Source of the DNA: CAISCU01 sp051861545 | GTDB taxonomy: Bacteria; Bacteroidota; Bacteroidia; UKL13-3 | Length of the DNA: 64,000 bases | Direction of reading: 5' to 3' | Assembly (NCBI GenBank): GCA_051861545.1 | Contig: JBIMKP010000006.1 | Location: 67,881-131,880, forward strand | Shown: positions 37,104 to 46,465 of the stretch, one piece after another | How positions within the stretch are numbered: position 1 is the first letter of the stretch | How the letters are laid out: every line of letters starts with the position of its first letter | Notes under the pieces: model-generated | Seen by the model: only the letters and a program-made list of their open reading frames with translations | Database searches by the model: none | Told to the model about the DNA's origin: nothing | Program-made: the position numbers and the translations under genes

Positions 37104-38117
37104 ATGAAAGCTAAATATTTAAACCCATTTACTGACTTCGGATTTAAAAAAATCTTTGGTGAAGAAGCAAGCAAACCTCTTTTACTTGACTTTTTAAACT
37201 CCTTATTGCCTAGTAATGATCAAATTGTTCAATTGAATTTTAAAAACACCGAACAACTAGGACAAACAGATTTAGACAGAAAAGCTATTTACAATATTTA
37301 TTGTGAAAATGAAAAAGGAGAAAAATTCATAGTTGAACTTCAAAAAGCAAAACAAAATTACTTTAAGGAAAGAACTATTTATTATTCTACTTTTCCAATT
37401 CGTGAACAAGCTGAAAAGGGTGAATGGAATTACAATCTTAAGGCCGTATATTGTATAGGAATTTTAGACTTTACCTTTAATGACTACGAAACAGAACCTG
37501 AAAAAAGTGAAGTTTTGCATACGATAAAATTGAAAAACCAGAATGGTAAGACATTTTATGACAAACTTACTTTCATCTATCTTGAAATGCCAAACTTCAA
37601 GAAGAATGAAAAACAACTTGAAAATCGCTTAGATAAATGGCTATACTTTATTCAACACCTTGAGGACTTTCAATCGATTCCAAGCATAATTGCCGACGAA
37701 GTTTTTAGTCAAGCATTTGAAAAAGCTGAACTTGCAAAATTTGAACTATCAGAACTTGAAAGTTATGAAAATAGCTTAAAAATTTATAGAGATTTAAAAG
37801 GTGTTATAGATACAGCTTTTGGCGAAGGAAAGCTTGAAGGAAAAATTGAAGGAAAGCTCGAAGGAAAGCTCGAAGGAAAGCTTGAAGGAAAGCTTGAAAC
37901 TGCAAAATCGTTAAAAAAATTAGGCATTCCAATTGAAACAATAATTGAAGCGACAGGACTTACAAAGGAAGAAATTGAAAGTTTACAATATCATTCAGAA
38001 CTAAGGTATAAACTATATAATTTCAACTATTTCCCAAAACCCATTTTTATCACTGCCAATTCGTTTGATTTTACCTTGTTCTTTAAGTACTTTTATTTTT
38101 CTTTTAACAGTGCTTAA
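37104..38117 (+). CDS. Rpn family PD-(D/E)XK nuclease/transposase-like protein with extended tail
   Basis: 337 residues from the ATG at 37104. The N-terminus LNPFTDFGFKKIFGEEASK and the nuclease core LDRKAIYNIYCENEKG...FIVELQKAKQ (Asp, Glu-x-Gln) mark the Rpn/PDDEXK_2 family, linked to recA-independent recombination and, for small internal products, phage defence. A 12-bp in-frame minisatellite at 37824-37895 encodes six EGKL-type units. The family normally ends near GLTKEEIESL; here the frame runs on for about 40 residues antisense to the Fic gene tail, overlapping it by 105 bp. The stop has probably been lost. Confidence 0.85.
   Translation: MKAKYLNPFTDFGFKKIFGEEASKPLLLDFLNSLLPSNDQIVQLNFKNTEQLGQTDLDRKAIYNIYCENEKGEKFIVELQKAKQNYFKERTIYYSTFPIREQAEKGEWNYNLKAVYCIGILDFTFNDYETEPEKSEVLHTIKLKNQNGKTFYDKLTFIYLEMPNFKKNEKQLENRLDKWLYFIQHLEDFQSIPSIIADEVFSQAFEKAELAKFELSELESYENSLKIYRDLKGVIDTAFGEGKLEGKIEGKLEGKLEGKLEGKLETAKSLKKLGIPIETIIEATGLTKEEIESLQYHSELRYKLYNFNYFPKPIFITANSFDFTLFFKYFYFSFNSA
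37824..37895 (+). repeat. In-frame 12-bp minisatellite (six EGKL units)
   Basis: Six consecutive copies of GAAGGAAAGCTT, with C/T variants and one AAAATT variant, encode EGKL, EGKI and four further EGKL. Unit length is a multiple of 3, so copy-number change alters linker length without frameshift. Confidence 0.92.
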
Positions 38118-39071
38118 ACTTTGGTTCAATTCTTTACTAATTTCATTGGATGTAATGTTTCTGTTCCGTTTAATAAGTGAAATTAAACTTCCATGATAAA
38201 ATTTTACAGTGTCATTTACAGTGTCATTCACCAAGTTTTCAGTGTCATTTTGAGTATTATCAAAAAGCACATGCATTTCACGGTTTTTAAGCCTGTGATT
38301 AGTATTCAAAAGTAGGTTTGAAAGAAATCTATGAAGGTATTTTTCTGATTTATAAATGCCTTTAGATAAATCTTCGTAATTGGCACGAACTAGCGCATTT
38401 CGAAAATACCAAGAATACGAGGCAAACAAATCATTATTCACATTTTTAAACCCTAATTTTCGAAGATATTTTATCAAAAAAATGGCAGTTGTTCTAGTAT
38501 TACCTTCACCAAAAACATGAATCTGCCATAAGTAAGAAATAAAATGTGAGAGGTGCTCAACAATTTCCTGTTTATTTAATCCTTTATAATTAAACTTTTT
38601 TTCTAGTTCAAAATCATATTCTAAGGTAGCCCTTAAGCCATCTGCACTAGCATATAAAACAGTTTCTCCATTTAATACCCATTCCTGTTTTGTAATATTA
38701 TAATCTCTAATTTTACCTGCAAATTCATATATACCATTAAACAACCTACGGTGAATTGAAACATATTCAATTGGGGAAAAAGTAAATGTCTGCTCTCCTA
38801 AAATCTCAGTAATTCGCGCCGATACTTTATCAGCTTCCTCTGTTCGTTCTGATTTAGATTTGTTTGGATGTTGCTTATAATAGCTATCTAATCTATTCTT
38901 AACCTCTTCAATTGTAATATCACCTTCAATATTTTGTTTAGCAGTAGCAATAAGGTATTCAGATGGCTTTAGCCCATCAACCTCTTGCAAACCTATAGCA
39001 GTTTTCCAATGATTGGCCTTTTCTACTTTATTTGGTTCACCCTGCCTAAAATATTCTTCGAAATTATCCAT
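38013..39071 (-). CDS. Fic family protein with C-terminal winged helix
   Basis: 352 residues. The Fic domain (about 90-240) carries the active-site loop HVFGEGNTRTTAIFL, matching HxFx(D/E)GNxR with Val for the usual Pro and Thr for the last Gly. Fic enzymes transfer AMP or related groups to protein hydroxyls. The C-terminal ~70 residues (RNRNITSNEISKELNQSLS, TVKRKIKVLKEQGKIKRIG) form a winged helix-turn-helix, so it may regulate its own gene. A linker has three NDT(V/E) repeats. The 3' end overlaps the convergent nuclease gene. Confidence 0.9.
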   Translation of the reverse strand: MDNFEEYFRQGEPNKVEKANHWKTAIGLQEVDGLKPSEYLIATAKQNIEGDITIEEVKNRLDSYYKQHPNKSKSERTEEADKVSARITEILGEQTFTFSPIEYVSIHRRLFNGIYEFAGKIRDYNITKQEWVLNGETVLYASADGLRATLEYDFELEKKFNYKGLNKQEIVEHLSHFISYLWQIHVFGEGNTRTTAIFLIKYLRKLGFKNVNNDLFASYSWYFRNALVRANYEDLSKGIYKSEKYLHRFLSNLLLNTNHRLKNREMHVLFDNTQNDTENLVNDTVNDTVKFYHGSLISLIKRNRNITSNEISKELNQSLSTVKRKIKVLKEQGKIKRIGSDKNGFWEIVEII

Positions 39072-39202
39072 TACTAACTATGATGTTTCCAATTGAGATT
39101 TTAATGCAATTTACCAAACTATTAATCAATTCTAATTTTACTTTTAATTCATTTTAATAAAAATCATTAAACACATTTTTCAAAGTTTACAACATGCTTA
39201 AA

Positions 39203-39240
39203 AACAAAAAAAGGGAGTCAGTTGCCCAACTCCCTTTTTT
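39203..39240 (-). terminator. Terminator between the PPIase and Fic genes
   Basis: AAAAAAGGGAGT and ACTCCCTTTTTT arms around CAGTTGCCCA. On the minus strand it sits just beyond the PPIase stop and ends in a T run; symmetrical A/T runs allow both directions. Confidence 0.8.
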
Positions 39241-39259
39241 ATAAAAATCATTTCTGCTC

Positions 39260-41257
39260 CTATTTACCAGCCATTTTGCTGATTTCTTCTTGGTTATAAG
39301 TTACTGCATATTTTGCTCTTAACTCCTTAATCCAAACATCCATCAAAAATTCTTGGTAATCACTTGTTACCAATCCTTTTGCTTCTTTTAATTCTTTTGG
39401 TTCTGGTGCAATTACACCTTCAACAAAATAGAACTTATTGCTTCCATCTTCTGAATTGATATCAACTACACCTTTTTTATCCCACATTTTACCAGCAGTT
39501 GGATCGTTTTGTTCAGCTCTTGTGATTTTTCCAGAGATAGTACCAACCAATTTTTTGTTGATTTTTTTGAATACTTCATCCTCGGTTTTACCTGCAGCAA
39601 ACATCTTCATTGCTGCTTGTTTGGTTTTAGCATCTAAACAATTATAAGTTTTGAAAACCAAACGCTCTTTCCACATGTATTTGCTTTTATTCAAGCCATA
39701 AAACTTTTCTAAACCCAAAGTATCACTTAATGCTTTACCCCAAACTTTTTTGTCGGTTAAATCAAACAACAAAATACCATCATGATACTCTTGCATAATG
39801 TTTCTGAATTCCTCATATTTCGTTTCCAAAACACTTTCTTCAAAAGCTAAACATTTTTCAGATGCCCAATCATCAAAGTTCTTTCTACCTACAATAGCAG
39901 CATTTCCTTTATCAACTGGTTTTTGATTTAAAGCCAAAAACTGAGCAAAATCTCTTGTATAATGTTTACGAGTACCAATAGTAAATAATTCTTTATTAGC
40001 TACTTCATTGCTATCATACTTCCAGTTTCCTTTTATGAAATTAGTATCTAATTTAGAGAGGAAAAATTTCAAATTGGTTTCGTTTACAGTATAATTTCCT
40101 TCTTTTTTCACGCGTGCAATTACAGCAGCTTTTGAACCTTCAGAGCGACTATCTTTTGAAACCTTATTTTTAATAATGTCTTGAACATCTTTGAATTCAC
40201 CTAATGGACGTTTGTCTGCATATCTTACAATATGCCAACCGAAATCTGTTTGGAAAGGTTTAGATGTTTCATTTGGATTTAAAGCAAAACAAATGTCTTT
40301 GAAGTTTTCTGGGTATCCACTTAAGCTAGCCATCCAACTCATAGTTCCTTTATTACCTTTACTACCTTCATCTTGAGAATATCTCTCAGCTAAACTTTCA
40401 AAAGTTTCACCTTTATTTAATTTAGCATAAACACTATCAATTTGGTCTCTTGCATCTTTAATAGATTCAACAGCAGTTCCATAACCAGTTCTAATCATAA
40501 TATGTTGAACTTTAACCTCACCACGTGCAGGTCTTTTTTCGTTCAAAATCATAATATGGTAGCCAAACTGCGTTCTGAAAGGCATGCTGATTTCACCTTT
40601 ATTTAATTTATAAGCAACATTTTCAAAAGGATAAACCATTTGGAAAACGGTAAACCAACCTAATTTTCCATAATTCTTTTTAGCTGAAGGATCATCTGAA
40701 TACTTTACTGCTAAAGAATCAAAATTTTCTCCTTTTGCAGCACGTTTACGTAAATCTGAAATTTTGTTCCATGCAGCCAATGAATCTGATGCAGATGCAT
40801 TTGGATTACAATTAATTAAAATATGAGAAGCATTTACTTCAGTTTTCATGCGCTCATAAGCTTCTTGCATTAAACCTTCAGTAACTTTTTTATCACTCAT
40901 ATAAGGAGTAGCCAACTGTTTTCTGTAACCAGCCAATTCCGATTTAAAAGCAGGATTGGTATCTAGCTCCATACTTAATGCTTCCTTAACTTTTAGCTTA
41001 AAGTTAACATAAAGATTTAAGTAATCATTTAATTCCTTTTCACTTGGTAAAGCAGTTTCTTTCCTGTTTTTGTTTAATTGCCTAAGGAATTCGGTACGAT
41101 AAACGGTATCCGCTCCATAAGTAAAAACAAAAGGGTCGGTCTTAATTGCTGCAACAGTTTTGGCAGCAGGTTTCTTGGCAGATTTCTGAGCCAGGCCATT
41201 CAACGAAATCAAACATCCAAAAAAACCCAGCATTATTGCGGTTTTTCTCATATCCAT
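39260..41257 (-). CDS. Periplasmic peptidyl-prolyl isomerase with two parvulin domains
   Basis: 665 residues from the ATG at 41257 (MDMRKTAIML); the upstream ATG at 41305 lies before the predicted promoter and is rejected. A signal peptide (LGFFGCLISLNGLAQ) is followed by a SurA-like N-terminal helical region and two rotamase (PpiC) domains, beginning at ASHILINCNP (about 145) and VQHIMIRTGYG (about 260), each with a GWF/GWHI strand. The C-terminal ~270 residues are helical. Expected role: folding and delivery of outer-membrane and T9SS cargo in the periplasm. Confidence 0.9.
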   Translation of the reverse strand: MDMRKTAIMLGFFGCLISLNGLAQKSAKKPAAKTVAAIKTDPFVFTYGADTVYRTEFLRQLNKNRKETALPSEKELNDYLNLYVNFKLKVKEALSMELDTNPAFKSELAGYRKQLATPYMSDKKVTEGLMQEAYERMKTEVNASHILINCNPNASASDSLAAWNKISDLRKRAAKGENFDSLAVKYSDDPSAKKNYGKLGWFTVFQMVYPFENVAYKLNKGEISMPFRTQFGYHIMILNEKRPARGEVKVQHIMIRTGYGTAVESIKDARDQIDSVYAKLNKGETFESLAERYSQDEGSKGNKGTMSWMASLSGYPENFKDICFALNPNETSKPFQTDFGWHIVRYADKRPLGEFKDVQDIIKNKVSKDSRSEGSKAAVIARVKKEGNYTVNETNLKFFLSKLDTNFIKGNWKYDSNEVANKELFTIGTRKHYTRDFAQFLALNQKPVDKGNAAIVGRKNFDDWASEKCLAFEESVLETKYEEFRNIMQEYHDGILLFDLTDKKVWGKALSDTLGLEKFYGLNKSKYMWKERLVFKTYNCLDAKTKQAAMKMFAAGKTEDEVFKKINKKLVGTISGKITRAEQNDPTAGKMWDKKGVVDINSEDGSNKFYFVEGVIAPEPKELKEAKGLVTSDYQEFLMDVWIKELRAKYAVTYNQEEISKMAGK

Positions 41258-41275
41258 TATTTTTTTAAAGTGTTG

Positions 41276-41305
41276 CAAAAATATAAAAATGTAAAGCCTC
41301 TGCAA
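41276..41305 (-). promoter_or_regulatory. Promoter of the PPIase gene
   Basis: Minus strand: TTG (41305-41303), 19-nt spacer, TATTTTTG (41283-41276), about 19 bp before the ATG at 41257. Good match to the Bacteroidota consensus. Confidence 0.62.
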
Positions 41306-41349
41306 GTTTCTGCAAAGATTAAAAGTAATATTAATAAAATAAGATGAAA

Positions 41350-42102
41350 CTATGACTCAATTAACTGATACAGAATAGGCTTCGATGGACTTGCATCCGA
41401 CTCAAATGAGGCAATTTGTAAGTTCAGTAAATAAATTCCGTCTTTAATCTCATTTGGAGCGTAAAACATCTCTGTAATTGTGCAAGATAATCGACTTTCA
41501 TCACCAGGAATCCAAAAAGCTTTATGAGCTTCCATTTTTCCATCATCGTGCTCTGGATCAACCGAAGGCAAATCAACCAGTAAATGTTCGATTCCCAAAT
41601 CTGCAATATGAGAAGCCAGAGCAGGTTCTATACAATGAGGGACATTCCCCGAATAATTCATCAATTTTTTTTCATCACCATTTGGCAAACTTCTTAATAA
41701 AATTGCCTGAACTTGAGGATTTATTTGATATTCAGCATCTTCCAATAATAAGCCATGCTGATTATCATACAGTTTCTTTGGACTTAAACTCAACAATTGT
41801 GCTATAAAAAAAAACTCTTTTAAACTTTGGTTGATGGTAATTCTTTCTTTGGTGATATGTCCAATACACTCAGTATGAGTGCCATTTCCATGAGCATTGA
41901 TAAAAAGATTCTCACAATTTGCAGAGCTACCTGCTGCCACAGAACCCACAAAATCTCCAACTTTAATTGGCTCAAAAACAGGATGTGGGATTTGAAATGC
42001 ATTGGGATTTGAATTTCCACTTTTTAAAGGTATTGATAAGTCGATTGGATTATTCGTATCAATCTTGTAAGATTTTCCATTCCATTCAATATTCAGTTGC
42101 AT
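41350..42102 (-). CDS. Cyclase family protein (kynurenine formamidase-like)
   Basis: 250 residues from the ATG at 42102 (MQLNIEWNGKSYKID); a longer frame from 42168 would overlap the divergent kinase start and is not favoured. The metal-binding signature reads NAHGNGTHTECIGHI, the HxGTHxDxxxH pattern of the cyclase/KynB family with Glu for Asp. DLSIPLKSG at the N-terminus and a late acidic metal segment (LPSVDPEHDDGK) agree. Members hydrolyse N-formylkynurenine or other amides; no tryptophan-degradation genes are adjacent, so the substrate is open. Confidence 0.85.
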   Translation of the reverse strand: MQLNIEWNGKSYKIDTNNPIDLSIPLKSGNSNPNAFQIPHPVFEPIKVGDFVGSVAAGSSANCENLFINAHGNGTHTECIGHITKERITINQSLKEFFFIAQLLSLSPKKLYDNQHGLLLEDAEYQINPQVQAILLRSLPNGDEKKLMNYSGNVPHCIEPALASHIADLGIEHLLVDLPSVDPEHDDGKMEAHKAFWIPGDESRLSCTITEMFYAPNEIKDGIYLLNLQIASFESDASPSKPILYQLIES

Positions 42103-42166
42103 ACATTCGTTCTTTGGAAACAAATATTGATTATTGTAAGTACAAAACACAGAAAAGAATTTTAAC

Positions 42167-43324
42167 ATGAGGGCATATGATCAGAAAAGATACTGGAAAT
42201 TCATCATTATAGCAGCAGCTGCACTTATAGGTGGAATTTCACTTTTGTATACCAGAAGTTTGGTTAAATCGCTTGCAGTTCAAGAAGATAACAAAATAAA
42301 ACTTTGGGCCAATGCAACTAAACAACTCATCAAAGCTGAGGGTGATATCAATTTTTTGTTAAATATTATAGAAGACAATGAAACTATACCTACCATTTTA
42401 GTTGATGATGATGGCAATATTGTAACCACCAGAAACCTCGATCCAAATAGAGAAAAAGATACTGCATATATAAATAGTACACTCGAAATCATGAAAAATG
42501 AGCATGTACCAATTAAAATTTTATATGATGAAGAAAATAAAAGGTACAATTATCTGTATTATGAAAACTCTAAACTCCTTAATGAACTTAAAACCTATCC
42601 TTTTATACAATTAGCATTAATTGCCTTTTTTGCTTTGATGAGTTATTTCGCCTTAAGTAGCAGTAGAAAAGCCGAACAAAATCAGGTTTGGGTTGGAATG
42701 AGTAAAGAAACTGCCCACCAATTAGGAACACCAATTTCTTCATTAAGAGAATGGTTAAATCTAATTAGAGAAACAGATAAGGACCAACAAGAAGAAATTT
42801 TACAAGAATTCGATTACGATATTAAAAGATTAGAACTTATTACAGAAAGGTTCTCGAAAATTGGTTCAGAACCAGTTCTAAAAGCTGAAAATTTAGATTT
42901 AGTTGTAGAAAAATCAATTAGTTACCTAAAAAATCGAATTTCAAGCAAAGTAAAATTCGAAATCAATATTGGAAAACCTGGAAATTGGGCTCAAATAAAC
43001 ATACCTCTTTTTGATTGGGTAATTGAAAACCTTTGTAAAAATGCAGTTGATGCCATGGAAGGTACTGGCTTTCTGAATATTCAAATTAACCATGATGCAG
43101 AATTTGTTTATATTGATATAACAGATACAGGAAAAGGAGTTCCACGTTCAAAATTCAAAACTATTTTTAAACCAGGTTATACAACAAAAAAACGTGGTTG
43201 GGGACTAGGATTGTCGCTTGTAAAAAGAATTGTGCACGAGTACCACAAAGGAGAAATTTATGTGAGACACTCAGAACCCGGAAAAGGAACTACCTTTCGC
43301 ATCGTTTTAAAATCAATTAATTAA
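42167..43324 (+). CDS. Membrane sensor histidine kinase
   Basis: 385 residues. Two membrane helices (about 12-30 and 143-163) frame a short extracytoplasmic sensor region. The kinase core follows: H-box MSKETAHQLGTPISSLREWL, N-box IENLCKNAVDAM, G1 DTGKGVPRSKF and G2 KRGWGLGLSLVKRIV. No HAMP or receiver. The cognate regulator is not adjacent. It overlaps ruvX by one base, forming a run of kinase, ruvX and def. Confidence 0.92.
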   Translation: MRAYDQKRYWKFIIIAAAALIGGISLLYTRSLVKSLAVQEDNKIKLWANATKQLIKAEGDINFLLNIIEDNETIPTILVDDDGNIVTTRNLDPNREKDTAYINSTLEIMKNEHVPIKILYDEENKRYNYLYYENSKLLNELKTYPFIQLALIAFFALMSYFALSSSRKAEQNQVWVGMSKETAHQLGTPISSLREWLNLIRETDKDQQEEILQEFDYDIKRLELITERFSKIGSEPVLKAENLDLVVEKSISYLKNRISSKVKFEINIGKPGNWAQINIPLFDWVIENLCKNAVDAMEGTGFLNIQINHDAEFVYIDITDTGKGVPRSKFKTIFKPGYTTKKRGWGLGLSLVKRIVHEYHKGEIYVRHSEPGKGTTFRIVLKSIN

Positions 43325-43737
43325 TGGGAAGAATTTTAGCTGTAGATTATGGCACAAAACGAGTTGGACTGGCAGTTACAGACCCATCACGAATCATTGC
43401 AAACGGCCTCACAACCGTACATTCAAAGGATGTTATTAAGTTTTTAGAAGATTATATTAAAAAAGAACCCGTTGATATTTTTGTGGTAGGAAAGCCCTTG
43501 CGCTTAGATGGTTCTGATTCTGAATCTGCGGTACATGTAGAAAAATTCATATCTTTGTTGGCTAAACACTTTCCTCAAATACCTGTAGAAAGGATTGATG
43601 AAAGGTTTACTTCCAAAATTGCTCAAAGAAGCATGCTGGAAATGGGACTGAAGAAAAAAGACAGACAAAACAAGGAAACTGTAGATCAGATAAGCGCTGT
43701 TTTGATTCTTCAAACTTATATGGAAACAAATTTTTAG
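43324..43737 (+). CDS. ruvX: Putative pre-16S rRNA nuclease / Holliday junction resolvase YqgF
   Basis: 137 residues, normal length for RuvX/YqgF. N-terminal ILAVDYGTKRVGLAVTDP carries the first catalytic Asp of the RNase H-like fold; VVGKPLRLDGSDS, VERIDERFTSKIA and KETVDQISAVLILQ complete the family pattern. In E. coli the protein matures the 5' end of 16S rRNA; a resolvase role has also been proposed. One-base overlap with the kinase gene and 15 bp before def. Confidence 0.95.
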   Translation: MGRILAVDYGTKRVGLAVTDPSRIIANGLTTVHSKDVIKFLEDYIKKEPVDIFVVGKPLRLDGSDSESAVHVEKFISLLAKHFPQIPVERIDERFTSKIAQRSMLEMGLKKKDRQNKETVDQISAVLILQTYMETNF

Positions 43738-43752
43738 AAAGAAAGTATAGTA

Positions 43753-44310
43753 ATGATTTTACCGATTCTCGCTTATGGCGACCCGATCCTTAGAAAGAAA
43801 GGAATTGATATTACTCCCGAATACCCGGGATTAAGTGCGTTAATTGAAAATATGTGGGAAACCATGTACGAAGCAAGTGGAGTAGGTTTAGCCGCTCCTC
43901 AAGTGGGTAAAGCCATTAATTTATTCATTATTGATACCGGCGCTTTTGGTGAAACCGAAGAAGCAACTGGTGAAAAAAGAGTTTTTATTAATGCTAAAAT
44001 TCTTGAAGAAACTGGCGAAAAATGGGATTATGAAGAAGGTTGTTTAAGTATTCCTCATATCCGAGAAAATGTGAACCGCCACAGTAATTTAGTAATTGAA
44101 TACCAAGATGAATTCTTTAAAACCCATACTGCAACTTACAGCGGTTTGGCAGCTAGGGTTATTCAACATGAATACGACCATTGTATTGGTGTTTTATTTG
44201 TTGACCATTTAAGTCAGCTAAAAAAACGCCTTATTAAAAATAAATTGATAAATATTTCGAAAGGTGGAGCTCGTGTTGACTACAAAATGAGAATTCCAAA
44301 CGGCCGATAA
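43753..44310 (+). CDS. def: Peptide deformylase
   Basis: 185 residues. All three deformylase motifs are present: GVGLAAPQVG, EEGCLSIP (Cys metal ligand) and HEYDH (His ligands and catalytic Glu). It removes the formyl group from the initiator Met of nascent proteins, using Fe or Ni. It lies 15 bp after ruvX, a pairing seen in other Bacteroidota. Confidence 0.97.
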   Translation: MILPILAYGDPILRKKGIDITPEYPGLSALIENMWETMYEASGVGLAAPQVGKAINLFIIDTGAFGETEEATGEKRVFINAKILEETGEKWDYEEGCLSIPHIRENVNRHSNLVIEYQDEFFKTHTATYSGLAARVIQHEYDHCIGVLFVDHLSQLKKRLIKNKLINISKGGARVDYKMRIPNGR

Positions 44311-44334
44311 TTGTAAAATTTGCAAGCGAATTGA

Positions 44335-44381
44335 GCATTTTTGCTAAAAATGCAACAAAATTTATGGTGTAATTGCACCAT
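44335..44381 (+). terminator. Tandem hairpins after def
   Basis: GCATTTTT-GCT-AAAAATGC at 44335-44353 and ATGGTG-TAATTG-CACCAT at 44364-44381, the second followed by a T-rich TTATTTA. Weak terminators or leader structures of the acyl-CoA synthetase gene; which of the two is unclear. Confidence 0.45.
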
Positions 44382-44437
44382 TTATTTAGTTGAATTTTGT
44401 TAATTGCTCTTTATTCGCATTAACATAAAGCTAATAT

Positions 44438-46336
44438 ATGAGCAATACCAGTGTCTCTTTACCAAACTTTCCGTCGCTGCATCATTACATGAGAAATGCT
44501 GCATCAAACATTAAAAGACCGGAAGACATTTATTTATTAGAAAAACAAAAAGACAGTTATAGAGGTATAACTTATCAAAGTGTTTTAGATCAAGCACATG
44601 CTATTTCTGCTTTTTTGCTTTCTAAAGGATATGCGCACCAAGATAATGTTGCATTAATCATTGAAAATTGTCCTGAATACATTTGTTTCGACCAAGGTTT
44701 AATGGAAATTGGTTTAGTGAATGTTTCTATTTATCCTACTCTTAGCGAATCAGAAGTAGAATATATCCTCAACGATTCTGGTGCAAGAGCCATTCTTGTT
44801 GGTACTCCATTTTTATTAAAGAAGGTAAATAAAATCAAAGCAAATTGTCCAAAATTAGAATTGGTTATTACTGCTTTTGATACTGATAAACTCGATGCAA
44901 ATACCATCACTTATCAGCAAATGATAGATTTAGGTACTAAAAGTCATGTTGAACTTAAAGACCAAATTGAAGCTCGTTTAAACAAAGTTACTCGTGGTGA
45001 TTTAGCTTGTTTGTTATATACTTCAGGCACTACAGGTAAACCTAAAGGTGCTATGTTAACACACAATAATTTCATTACAAATGTAGAAATGGGTATTGAT
45101 TTGATGCCTATAGTTAATAAGGATTTTAGGTTCCTTTCTTTCTTGCCACTTTGCCATGTGTATGAAAGAACTGCTACTTATTATTTAAGTACAATGGTAG
45201 GAACACAAATTGCCTTTGCACAAAGTTTAGAAGCACTTTCAAACAATATCATTGAAATGAAACCAATGGCCATTTTAACTGTGCCTAGGTTATTGGAAAG
45301 AATTGAAGAATGTGTAAGAAAAAATGTGACTTCAAAAGGTGGTTTGAGTTTAAAAATCTTTAATTGGGCCATTAAACAAGGTGAAGCCGCTCGTTTAAAT
45401 AGAGAAAATTACAAAGGAAATTCGCCTCTTTTAAACTTGAAATTAATGATTGCTGAGAAATTAGTTTTCACTAAAATCAAGGAAAAGTTAGGTGGTCAGA
45501 TGAAAATTATGATTTCTGGTGGTGGTGCAATGCCTCAACATGTGGGTGAATTCTTCGGAAATATTGGTGTTTTGGTTTGTGAAGGTTATGGCTTAACTGA
45601 AACGTCTCCTTTGGTTTCTGTAAATGAACCAGCTCGTCCAATTTTTGGTAGTGTTGGTAGAATAGGAAAAGGATGTGAAGTTGCGATTCAAAATCCTGAA
45701 ACAAAAGAAATTATTACTATTCAAACCAATGCAAGTTTCGACCCTAAATTCGAATCGGCAGAAGGAGAAATTTTGGTACGTGGACAAAACGTGATGAAAG
45801 GTTACTGGAACCTTCCTGAACAAACCGCAGAAGCCATTGATAGCGAAGGTTGGTTGCATACAGGTGACGTTGGAAAGTTCTATAAAGGATATTTAAAAAT
45901 CACCGATAGAATTAAAAATATCTTGGTGAATTCATTTGGTAAAAATGTGTATCCAACTCCTATTGAAAATACTTATTTAAAATCGAACAAGATTGAACAG
46001 ATTTTCTTAATTGGCGATAAACAAGAATACCTAACTGCTATAATTGTTCCTTCAAGAGAAGAAATGAAAGAGGTATTTGGTTTTAAAGAAGATTTTTTCA
46101 ATGAAAGCAATGAATTCATTCAAGACGAAGAAATTAAAAAATGGTTAGACGTTGATATGCATAAATACGCTAATGAGTTAGGAAAATTCGAACGTGTGAA
46201 AAACTACATCATCAAAAGAAGACCATTTACTTTGGAAGCAGGAGAATTAACTCCAACACAAAAAGCAAAAAGGAAAGTAATTGAGCAAAAATTTGATGGC
46301 GAAATCAAAGGTATGTACCACGCAATTGTGGAATAA
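44438..46336 (+). CDS. Long-chain fatty acid-CoA ligase (AMP-binding family)
   Basis: 632 residues. The P-loop-like AMP motif is LLYTSGTTGKPKGAMLTH; further motifs are GYGLTETSPLVS and the C-terminal GWLHTGDVGKF followed by KITDRIKNILVNSFGKNVYP, and GELTPTQKAKRK with the adenylation Lys region. It activates fatty acids to acyl-CoA in two steps through acyl-AMP, at the inner membrane. Single gene with a terminator. Confidence 0.94.
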   Translation: MSNTSVSLPNFPSLHHYMRNAASNIKRPEDIYLLEKQKDSYRGITYQSVLDQAHAISAFLLSKGYAHQDNVALIIENCPEYICFDQGLMEIGLVNVSIYPTLSESEVEYILNDSGARAILVGTPFLLKKVNKIKANCPKLELVITAFDTDKLDANTITYQQMIDLGTKSHVELKDQIEARLNKVTRGDLACLLYTSGTTGKPKGAMLTHNNFITNVEMGIDLMPIVNKDFRFLSFLPLCHVYERTATYYLSTMVGTQIAFAQSLEALSNNIIEMKPMAILTVPRLLERIEECVRKNVTSKGGLSLKIFNWAIKQGEAARLNRENYKGNSPLLNLKLMIAEKLVFTKIKEKLGGQMKIMISGGGAMPQHVGEFFGNIGVLVCEGYGLTETSPLVSVNEPARPIFGSVGRIGKGCEVAIQNPETKEIITIQTNASFDPKFESAEGEILVRGQNVMKGYWNLPEQTAEAIDSEGWLHTGDVGKFYKGYLKITDRIKNILVNSFGKNVYPTPIENTYLKSNKIEQIFLIGDKQEYLTAIIVPSREEMKEVFGFKEDFFNESNEFIQDEEIKKWLDVDMHKYANELGKFERVKNYIIKRRPFTLEAGELTPTQKAKRKVIEQKFDGEIKGMYHAIVE

Positions 46337-46361
46337 GAAATCCTAAATTATAATCAAACAA

Positions 46362-46397
46362 AAAAGCACTGAGAATTAAAATTCTTGGTGCTTTTTT
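46362..46397 (+). terminator. Terminator after the acyl-CoA ligase gene
   Basis: Stem AAAAAGCACTGAGAAT / ATTCTTGGTGCTTTTT with one mismatch, followed by more T. Confidence 0.82.
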
Positions 46398-46465
46398 TAT
46401 TTGTAGAATAATATAAAAATTGAATTCAATATGATATCAAAAACAGGTAATAATTGTCTTACCCC

